DNA of 9,770 nt from Bacteroidales bacterium (GTDB lineage: Bacteria; Bacteroidota; Bacteroidia; Bacteroidales; UBA7960). Location: NCBI GenBank assembly GCA_003554665.1, contig PWGY01000060.1, positions 1 through 9,770 on the forward strand, read 5' to 3'. Shown piece by piece: positions 1 to 4,851 of this stretch. Each line of letters starts with the position of its first letter. Position 1 is the first letter of the stretch. The notes beneath the pieces were generated by a model. That model was not told where the DNA came from and did no database searches. It saw only the letters and a program-made list of their open reading frames with translations. The position numbers and the translations under genes are program-made.

Positions 1-641
1 CGGGTTTTGTCAGCCTGGGTGACATAAGGTGGATTGCTTACGATGCACTCCAGGGAGGAAGATAAAATGTGGGGGGTATCCTTCTCCAGTATATCACAGT
101 GCAACAACTCTATACTAACATTGTTTTTCAAAGCATTGAGTCTTGCCACCTGAAGTGAAAGTTTACTGATATCACATGCCATAACCCGGTAATTTGGCAA
201 CCTGGATGCCAGGGCAATGGCAATGCACCCGGTTCCTGTACCGATATCCAGTAAATTTCCCGGCCGGACTCCTTTATTGGCCGGATCTTTTAAATGACCG
301 GCAACCCAGGATACAAGTTCTTCTGTTTCCTGGCGTGGAATAAGCACACCGGGTTCTGTATAAATAGACAGGCCGTCAAATTCGGTAACCCCTGTTATGT
401 ATTGGACGGGTTCATGGTTGTTCAGCCGCTCAATGGCCTTGCTCAGACGGCCGATATCTCCGGCTGAAACCGCCGAATCAGGTTCGGTTACCCTTTGATC
501 CGGAGTAATATTCAGAAAACGGTAAAGGATCTCATTGGCTGTGGCGGTGATTTCACCCGCATGATCGGTAAAATTCAGTGCGGACTTAAACCACAAATAT
601 ACATCGCGTATTGTGCTTATTTTAATGTCAGATGGTTGCAT
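1..641 (-). CDS. prmC: Peptide chain release factor N5-glutamine methyltransferase PrmC (HemK), 3' end outside window
   Basis: PrmC uses S-adenosylmethionine (SAM) to methylate the glutamine of the GGQ motif in release factors RF1 and RF2 in the cytoplasm. The 213 visible residues show the family layout. An N-terminal helical domain (about 1-85) ends in HEPVQYITG. IPRQETEELV follows at 101-110, then the SAM-binding glycine loop LDIGTGTGCIAIALA at 131-145, an acidic residue at D157 that fits the SAM-ribose position, and the catalytic NPPY at 203-206. Family members are usually about 280 residues, so roughly the last 70 lie beyond base 1. The ATG at 641-639 is the only standard start near the upstream namZ stop, 17 bases away, and no in-frame ATG, GTG or TTG occurs in that gap. 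It is probably the last visible gene of a lipoprotein-lipA-namZ-prmC unit. Gln104 replaces the more usual Pro of the RPETE motif; the rest of the motif is intact, so I expect an active enzyme. Confidence 0.95.
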   Translation of the reverse strand, partial: MQPSDIKISTIRDVYLWFKSALNFTDHAGEITATANEILYRFLNITPDQRVTEPDSAVSAGDIGRLSKAIERLNNHEPVQYITGVTEFDGLSIYTEPGVLIPRQETEELVSWVAGHLKDPANKGVRPGNLLDIGTGTGCIAIALASRLPNYRVMACDISKLSLQVARLNALKNNVSIELLHCDILEKDTPHILSSSLECIVSNPPYVTQADKT

Positions 642-658
642 GATGTTGCGGCAGGTTG

Positions 659-1858
659 CTATTCTTTCGGATATATCAGGTAATCAGCCCTGAGTTGCCT
701 GAATGCTTCAAGATCCTCTTCCCATCCGGCCCTGATTTCTGAAGCAGAATATCCGGCCACTATCTGTTCCCGCAGGACAGTGGTGCCCGCCAGCTGGTCA
801 AAGTAGGGGTTGAAAAAATCATCCTTATCAGGAAAGTGGTGATAAGCTTCCAGCAGAAAACCCAGGTTGATCCGGTCTTTTTGCCTGAGTTCTTCCTTAT
901 TGAACCGACTCAGATTCTGTCCGTGGCATTCATGTCCCAACTGAGGCGGGTTCGGCGATTCGCGCCGGCTTTCCGGGGTAAAAACATGCTGATAGGCTGA
1001 GGCCGGGAGATCAGGATGTCCGAACTTTTGAAATGGTTTCGCGGTGCCTCTGCCGACACTGATTGATGTACCCTCGAAAAAGCACAGTGAAGGGTAAAGG
1101 TATACCGCATGCATATTCGGAAGGTTCGGAGACGGCGCCACAGGAAGAACGTATCGCATCTTCCTCGAATAGTTGGCCACAGGGATTACCCGCAGGTCTG
1201 CCCTTCTGTCATTTTCCAGCCACCCCTCCCCGTTGACCATCAAGGCATACTCACCCACTGTCATTCCATGAACCACAGGAACCGGGTGCAGGCCCACAAA
1301 GGAGGCATGATCCGGTTCAAGTATGGGGCCGTCCACGTAATGACCGTTCGGATTGGGCCTGTCGAGAATGATGACCGGAATCCCTTTATCTGCGGATTTC
1401 TCCATGATATAGGTCATCGTCGAGATGTAGGTGTAAAACCTTGTACCCACATCCTGCATGTCAAAAAGAATGATGTCCACATCAGCGAGCTGATCCCGGG
1501 TCGGCCTCCGGTTGCTTCCGTAAAGGCTTACAATCGGGATGCCGGTTCGCGGATCTGTGGAGTCATCCACATATTCTCCGTCAGCCGCTTTGCCGCGAAA
1601 ACCGTGTTCCGGGCTGAAAACCTTTACCACATTGATTCCTGAGGCAAGCAAGGTGTCTACCAGGTGGGTATTTTGGATCATGGATGTATGGTTGCCAGCC
1701 ACCGCCACCTGTTTGTCCTCAAGCAAATGGAAATAACTGGCGGTTTGCCAGGCTCCGGGCAATATTTCCATGTTGTTGCCGGATCCGTTCTGTATTCCGG
1801 CTGAAAAAACTGCAATCTTCAGAAGCAATATGTAGAAATGTGTCAGCACCTGGATCAA
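659..1858 (-). CDS. namZ: DUF1343 / NamZ-type exo-beta-N-acetylmuramidase (GH171 family)
   Basis: The DUF1343 family was founded as NamZ, exo-acting enzymes that remove terminal N-acetylmuramic acid from peptidoglycan fragments. The 399 residues carry the family hallmarks: NHTS at 56-59, FSPEHGFRG at 81-89 (the PEHG glutamate is the proposed catalytic residue), FDMQDVGTRFYTYISTM at 132-148, LDRPNPNG at 165-172, a GP-L-P stretch near 177-182 and FFEGTSISVGRGT at 260-272. The length is normal for the family. The start is uncertain. The longest frame begins with TTG at 1858-1856, six bases after the lipA stop, with an AGG five bases upstream. A GTG three codons later and a TTG at codon 11 also fit. 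The first 25 residues are hydrophobic and could be a signal peptide, but Lys14 sits inside the hydrophobic run and there is no lipobox, so export is plausible, not certain. The first in-frame ATG (Met30) would remove this segment. The likely role is cell-wall recycling or use of foreign peptidoglycan in the periplasm. Confidence 0.88.
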   Translation of the reverse strand: MIQVLTHFYILLLKIAVFSAGIQNGSGNNMEILPGAWQTASYFHLLEDKQVAVAGNHTSMIQNTHLVDTLLASGINVVKVFSPEHGFRGKAADGEYVDDSTDPRTGIPIVSLYGSNRRPTRDQLADVDIILFDMQDVGTRFYTYISTMTYIMEKSADKGIPVIILDRPNPNGHYVDGPILEPDHASFVGLHPVPVVHGMTVGEYALMVNGEGWLENDRRADLRVIPVANYSRKMRYVLPVAPSPNLPNMHAVYLYPSLCFFEGTSISVGRGTAKPFQKFGHPDLPASAYQHVFTPESRRESPNPPQLGHECHGQNLSRFNKEELRQKDRINLGFLLEAYHHFPDKDDFFNPYFDQLAGTTVLREQIVAGYSASEIRAGWEEDLEAFRQLRADYLIYPKE

Positions 1859-1864
1859 CCTTAC

Positions 1865-2728
1865 CTATTGTACATGATTAATGGCATGATATGAGGATCG
1901 TACAAGAGGAGCACTTTCCACAAACCGGAATCCCTTTTTCTTTGCCACTTTGCCATAACGATTAAAATCATCAGGGTGCACATATTTCTGTACTGGCAGG
2001 TGATGGATAGAGGGTTGTAGGTATTGCCCCAGGGTGATTACCTGGCATTCTGCATTCCTCAGATCATCCATGGTTTCAAGAATCTCCCCTTCTGTTTCAC
2101 CCAGTCCGAGCATGATGCCTGATTTCGTGCGAATTGAACTGTTTTCGGATATATATTCTAACACACCCATGCTGGTGTCGTAATTGGCATATACCCGCAC
2201 CTCTTTTGTCAACCGCCTGACCGTTTCCAGGTTATGGCTGATTACCTCCGGTCCGGCATCCATGACCTTTTGCACAGCAGTGGCATCACCTTTAAAGTCA
2301 GGGATCAATGCTTCAATGGTGGTTCCGGGTGCAGCCTGCTTGATGGCCCTGATGGTTTCTGCCCAAATTCCGGCCCCGCCGTCCAGGATATCATCACGGT
2401 CTACACTGGTGATCACACAATGTTTAACACTCATTTCCCTGACGGCCTCAGCAACTTTTTCCGGCTCCCCGGGGTCCGGAGGAAAGGGCTTGCCGGTCTT
2501 TACATTGCAAAAACGACAGCTCCGCGTGCAAATGTCACCGAGGATCATGAATGTGGCGGTACCTTCCCGCCAACATTCTCCTTTATTCGGACAAGATCCG
2601 CTTTCACAGATGGTATGAAGACTTCCGTTTTCCAGGGTTGTTTTTACACGGCTGTAATCCTGTGCCCTGGTCAACTGGGTGCGTAACCATTCAGGTTTTC
2701 TGAGGTATTTGGGATGACTTGATTTCAA
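1865..2728 (-). CDS. lipA: Lipoyl synthase LipA (radical SAM)
   Basis: LipA inserts two sulfurs into octanoyl groups on the lipoyl domains of 2-oxoacid dehydrogenases and the glycine cleavage H protein, sacrificing its auxiliary iron-sulfur cluster. All cluster ligands are visible in the 287 residues: auxiliary-cluster cysteines 41, 46 and 52 (CESGSCPNKGEC), the radical SAM CTRSCRFC with cysteines 67, 71 and 74, and the C-terminal RSSY at 277-280 that supplies the serine ligand. VDRDDILDGGA (109-119) and GLGET (208-212) are also typical. Length is standard. The start is set by elimination. An in-frame TAA lies about 30 bases upstream, no in-frame ATG or GTG follows it, and the next ATG (Met61) would remove the auxiliary cluster. 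TTG at 2728-2726 is the first usable start and gives the usual short lead into KPEWL. No Shine-Dalgarno sequence is seen. The gene lies 13 bases after the small lipoprotein gene and 6 bases before namZ, so cotranscription is likely. Confidence 0.97.
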   Translation of the reverse strand: MKSSHPKYLRKPEWLRTQLTRAQDYSRVKTTLENGSLHTICESGSCPNKGECWREGTATFMILGDICTRSCRFCNVKTGKPFPPDPGEPEKVAEAVREMSVKHCVITSVDRDDILDGGAGIWAETIRAIKQAAPGTTIEALIPDFKGDATAVQKVMDAGPEVISHNLETVRRLTKEVRVYANYDTSMGVLEYISENSSIRTKSGIMLGLGETEGEILETMDDLRNAECQVITLGQYLQPSIHHLPVQKYVHPDDFNRYGKVAKKKGFRFVESAPLVRSSYHAINHVQ

Positions 2729-2741
2729 GTATAGGATTTGC

Positions 2742-2885
2742 TTATGTATGATCGATTATTTGTTCTTCCCTTATCTCTTCGTCATTGTCAGAATATGCCG
2801 GACATAGTTCCTGAGATCTGCACCCCTGGAAAGTAAAAATGGCAAAAATAAAAAGGGCAGCTAGAAGCCTTGCTGTTGTTTTCAT
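2742..2885 (-). CDS. Small predicted lipoprotein, 47 residues, upstream of lipA
   Basis: This reading frame was found by reading the gap upstream of lipA on the minus strand. It runs from ATG at 2885-2883 to TAA at 2744-2742. The protein begins MKTTARLLAALFIFAIFTF and then QGC: a charged n-region, a hydrophobic core of about 14 residues and a lipobox-like FQGC with Cys22. The mature part would be only 26 residues (22-47). It contains a CPAY motif at 28-31 and an acidic tail (DNDEEIREEQ). I recall short Bacteroidota lipoproteins carrying a CPAY motif, but cannot confirm homology here. Function is unknown. The frame ends 13 bases before the lipA start and a -7-like promoter box lies about 60 bases upstream, so it may be the first gene of the lipA unit. 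The signal peptide plus lipobox in a frame that fills the gap argues strongly against chance. An alternative is a translated leader whose main effect is on lipA. Confidence 0.72.
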   Translation of the reverse strand: MKTTARLLAALFIFAIFTFQGCRSQELCPAYSDNDEEIREEQIIDHT

Positions 2886-2921
2886 CTGGTTCGAATTTGG
2901 TGAAAAGAATGTTGGAGTTAA

Positions 2922-2937
2922 TTACTTTGTTTCTCAG
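2922..2937 (-). repeat. Leader element copy 1 (upstream of the small lipoprotein gene)
   Basis: On the minus strand this reads CTGAGAAACAAAGTAA. It matches the element at 3281-3296 at 15 of 16 positions. This copy begins 52 bases upstream of the lipoprotein ATG and ends 36 bases from it. It starts about 9 bases after the proposed -7 box, so it would lie at or near the 5' end of the transcript. The match is visible directly; any function is inferred. Confidence 0.5.
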
Positions 2938-2946
2938 ACTTCCATG

Positions 2947-2978
2947 CAAAAATAATACTTTTTGAAAGAAGCCCTAAA
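2947..2978 (-). promoter_or_regulatory. Candidate promoter of the lipoprotein-lipA-namZ-prmC unit
   Basis: TATTTTTG at 2954-2947 on the minus strand matches the Bacteroidota -7 consensus TAnnTTTG exactly. TTTA at 2978-2975 matches the -33 TTTG at three of four positions, with a 20-base spacer, which is within the usual range. Transcription would start near 2940, giving a leader of roughly 55 bases. The position directly after the upstream terminator is what a new transcription unit would need. Confidence 0.45.
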
Positions 2979-2979
2979 G

Positions 2980-3018
2980 AAAAACCCTTTCGCGCCACAA
3001 GGGGCGGAAAGGGTTTTT
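2980..3018 (-). terminator. Strong intrinsic terminator, symmetric (possibly bidirectional)
   Basis: A 12-base-pair perfect stem pairs 2980-2991 with 3007-3018. One bulged G (2992) and four more pairs (2993-2996 with 3003-3006) close a six-base loop. The outer pairs are A5 and T5, so the RNA ends in a U-run on either strand. On the minus strand the U-run continues UUUUUCUUU. It sits 19 bases past the stop of the 78-residue gene and separates that gene from the lipA unit. A leftward terminator is the natural reading. No plus-strand gene is seen that would use it in the other direction. Confidence 0.9.
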
Positions 3019-3037
3019 GCAATGATAGCTTTTGCGC

Positions 3038-3274
3038 TTAATTGTTTAAGATAAACAAATGTTCACCTTCACCCCGTTTCAATACAGTCAAAGCCCTGGA
3101 ATAACTCAGGATATTCCGGATCACTTGTTTGCCGGGCAGAGATTGCTGTCCGCACTGCTCTTTGCAGAAGGACTGACTTTTATCGGCCGTAACTTCATGA
3201 TCATTCGTTTTGCTTTCTTGTCTGAGGTGATTGTACATCATAAAATAATCTTCAATGGTACCTGATTGCTTCAT
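3038..3274 (-). CDS. Uncharacterised small protein, 78 residues
   Basis: The function is not recognised. The frame has a true ATG at 3274-3272 and TAA at 3040-3038, and is followed within 20 bases by the strong terminator, as expected of a real monocistronic gene. There is no signal peptide, so the product is probably cytoplasmic. The N-terminus is MKQSGTIEDYFMMYNHLRQE. The middle (about 20-47) is polar and carries Cys37 and Cys41 spaced CKEQC. The C-terminal 30 residues, from LPGKQ through VIRNILSYSRAL to EHLFILNN, resemble my recollection of a pattern common in small Bacteroidota proteins (a helix with NILxYSxAL followed by a strand ending in Asn), but this is not a database match. A near-consensus -7 sequence (TTGGTTTG, 3305-3298) and the leader repeat lie just upstream, giving a very short leader. 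The opposite-strand frame over the same bases has no promoter or neighbour logic and is probably a shadow. Confidence 0.7.
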   Translation of the reverse strand: MKQSGTIEDYFMMYNHLRQESKTNDHEVTADKSQSFCKEQCGQQSLPGKQVIRNILSYSRALTVLKRGEGEHLFILNN

Positions 3275-3280
3275 AGGCGG

Positions 3281-3296
3281 TTATTTTGTTTCTCAG
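3281..3296 (-). repeat. Leader element copy 2 (upstream of the 78-residue gene)
   Basis: On the minus strand this reads CTGAGAAACAAAATAA and differs from copy 1 (2922-2937) at one base. It ends 6 bases before the ATG of the 78-residue gene, immediately after TTGGTTTG. Both copies therefore fall in the probable 5' leader of a small minus-strand gene, but at different distances from the start codon. That argues against a simple ribosome-binding role. Confidence 0.5.
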
Positions 3297-3393
3297 TCAA
3301 ACCAATAACGTGAAGGGGGGAGTAAATATTTTATAATTTCCAAAAAAGTTTCAGGAGATCAGGCTGTGCTGTCCGTATTTTAATCGATTATTG

Positions 3394-3401
3394 TAAATTT
3401 G
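3394..3401 (+). promoter_or_regulatory. Candidate -7 element of the sucC promoter
   Basis: TAAATTTG matches the Bacteroidota TAnnTTTG consensus exactly and lies 35 bases before the sucC ATG, so the leader would be about 30 bases. No clear TTTG is seen at the expected -33 distance (around 3370-3375), which lowers confidence. The divergent interval 3275-3436 contains nothing else that I recognise. Confidence 0.4.
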
Positions 3402-3436
3402 CTTTATTCGTCAATTTAACCAAAATCGGGGTATAT

Positions 3437-4627
3437 ATGAACTTACATGAATATCAGGGTAAACAGTTGTTGCGGTTTTTTGATGTACCCGTCGCAATGG
3501 GTATATTGGTGGAGAACGCCAAAGAAGCCATTTCAGCTGCCAGGAAAATCGCAGAATCCACAGGAGTCAACACATGGGCAGTTAAAGCACAGGTGCATGC
3601 GGGAGGCAGAGGAAAGGGCGGTGGGGTAAAAATTGCCAAAAGCCTGGATGAAGTGGAAGCACACGCCACTGACATCATCGGTATGCGCCTTGTGACCCCG
3701 CAGACCTCTTCGGAAGGCAAGCTGGTCAGAAAAGTACTTGTGGAACAAGGTATTTATTATCCCGGTGAAAGCAACCCGGAAGAATTTTACATGAGTTTGC
3801 TGATGGATCGGGAATCATCACGCAACGTGATCGTTTATTCCCCCCGTGGGGGCATGAATATCGAAGAGGTAGCTGCAGAAACCCCTGAACAGATTTTTAC
3901 TGAAGTCATTGATCCTGCGTCCGGCATACAGCCTTTTCAATGCAGGCGGATTGCGTTTAACCTGGGGCTCAGGGGTGAAGCCTTTAAAAATTTGTTGAAA
4001 TTCATCCCGCGGCTGGTAAAAGCTTACCTGGAAACCGATGCCTCCCTGGTGGAGATTAATCCCCTGTTTAAAACATCGGACAATAAAATCCTGGTGGTTG
4101 ATACCAAAATGACCATTGATGATAATGCACTGTTTCGTCATCCGGATATCGTGGAGATGAGGGATGTGCAGGAGGAAGACCCCATGGAGGTGGAGGCCGG
4201 CAAACATGACTTGAACTATGTAAAGCTGGATGGTAATGTGGGCTGTATGGTAAATGGTGCCGGACTGGCAATGGCCACCATGGACATCATAAAGCTCAGT
4301 GGCGGGGAACCAGCCAATTTCCTTGATGTAGGGGGATCAGCCAATGCTCAGCGTGTGGAGGCTGCTTTTCGTATTATTCTTCAGGATCCATGTGTTGAAG
4401 CGATCCTGGTGAATATTTTCGGAGGAATTGTTCGGTGCGACAGGGTTGCCAGGGGAATAGTTGACGCTTGTGAGAACATAGGGGATATCAAGGTTCCTAT
4501 TATTGTACGCCTTCAGGGCACCAATGCCGAGGAAGCAAAGGAAATAATTGATGATTCAGGCCTTGAGGTTCAGTCCGCCATTCTTCTCAAAGATGCCGCC
4601 AATCTGGTTACCCGAGCCATGAAATAG
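3437..4627 (+). CDS. sucC: Succinate-CoA ligase (ADP/GDP-forming) beta subunit
   Basis: SucC is the ATP-grasp subunit of succinyl-CoA synthetase, which couples succinyl-CoA plus phosphate to succinate, CoA and a nucleoside triphosphate in the TCA cycle. The 396 residues are close to the E. coli length of 388 and start with the classic MNLHEYQ. The nucleotide-binding stretch VKAQVHAGGRGKGGGVK is at 49-65, with Lys50 and the glycine-rich loop. VEINPL at 205-210 and VVDTKM at 220-225 supply the metal-binding acidic residues. GNVGCMVNGAGLAMATMD at 266-283, NFLDVGGSA at 294-302 and VNIFGGIVRCD at 325-335 form the CoA-ligase-like half. Nucleotide preference cannot be read. No Shine-Dalgarno sequence is seen; a TAAATTTG box lies 35 bases upstream. 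sucD, for the alpha subunit, is not next door: the following gene is a surface protein. Separate sucC and sucD loci are known in Bacteroidota. The divergent lipA lies nearby. Confidence 0.98.
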   Translation: MNLHEYQGKQLLRFFDVPVAMGILVENAKEAISAARKIAESTGVNTWAVKAQVHAGGRGKGGGVKIAKSLDEVEAHATDIIGMRLVTPQTSSEGKLVRKVLVEQGIYYPGESNPEEFYMSLLMDRESSRNVIVYSPRGGMNIEEVAAETPEQIFTEVIDPASGIQPFQCRRIAFNLGLRGEAFKNLLKFIPRLVKAYLETDASLVEINPLFKTSDNKILVVDTKMTIDDNALFRHPDIVEMRDVQEEDPMEVEAGKHDLNYVKLDGNVGCMVNGAGLAMATMDIIKLSGGEPANFLDVGGSANAQRVEAAFRIILQDPCVEAILVNIFGGIVRCDRVARGIVDACENIGDIKVPIIVRLQGTNAEEAKEIIDDSGLEVQSAILLKDAANLVTRAMK

Positions 4628-4680
4628 ATTTTGCATGACCTTGTAAACCAGACCCCTACAGAGTTATTAATATTTATTAA

Positions 4681-4717
4681 CAATTGGCATTTTGCTGATT
4701 GAACGGGTATTTTTTTT
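4681..4717 (+). terminator. Weak hairpin plus T-run, possible sucC terminator
   Basis: CAATTGGC (4681-4688) can pair with GCTGATTG (4694-4701) over eight base pairs, two of them G-U, around the loop ATTTT. An eight-T run begins at 4710. Eight bases separate the stem from the T-run, so the structure is poor for an intrinsic terminator. It is the only candidate between sucC and the next gene. Confidence 0.25.
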
Positions 4718-4766
4718 GTTTAATTTAGCCTTGCCTGTTCAAATCAGAAGAAGTTTTAATGCTCCA

Positions 4767-4799
4767 TTGCAAACAGTCGGGGCAAACAAATAATTATTG
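4767..4799 (+). promoter_or_regulatory. Possible promoter of the repeat protein-TBDR unit
   Basis: TTG at 4767-4769 could be a -33 element, followed after 21 bases by TAATTATTG (4791-4799), which is one base longer than the TAnnTTTG consensus. Transcription would start near 4806, about 45 bases before the start codon. An alternative lies at 4684-4718 (TTG, 21 bases, then TA with a long T-run and G). Neither is a clean match. Confidence 0.22.
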
Positions 4800-4851
4800 C
4801 ATCTTATCGCCTTTTCACCTTTGAATCAACCTATAATAAACACAAAAACGC

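Noticed and set aside
299..339. Gln in place of Pro in the IPRPETE motif of PrmC as a sign of inactivation
   Set aside because: The NPPY active site, glycine loop and the rest of the motif are intact; a single substitution there is better read as natural variation.
1109..1642. Long plus-strand frame (177 codons) opposite namZ
   Set aside because: It lies wholly antisense to a gene with clear family motifs, and its composition is that of a reverse-frame shadow with no recognisable domain.
2184..2686. Two overlapping plus-strand frames opposite lipA
   Set aside because: lipA on the other strand carries all the catalytic motifs; these frames have no domain, promoter or neighbour support.
3059..3265. 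Plus-strand 68-codon frame opposite the 78-residue gene
   Set aside because: The minus-strand frame has an upstream -7-like box and the terminator at the right distance. The plus frame has neither and shows no recognisable pattern.
4663..4681. AT-rich imperfect palindrome downstream of sucC
   Set aside because: It consists almost only of A and T with several mismatches; such symmetry is expected by chance in an AT-rich gap.
4759..4824. 21-codon plus-strand frame between sucC and the surface protein
   Set aside because: Too short, with no signal sequence, ribosome-binding site or recognisable motif. It overlaps the candidate promoter region.
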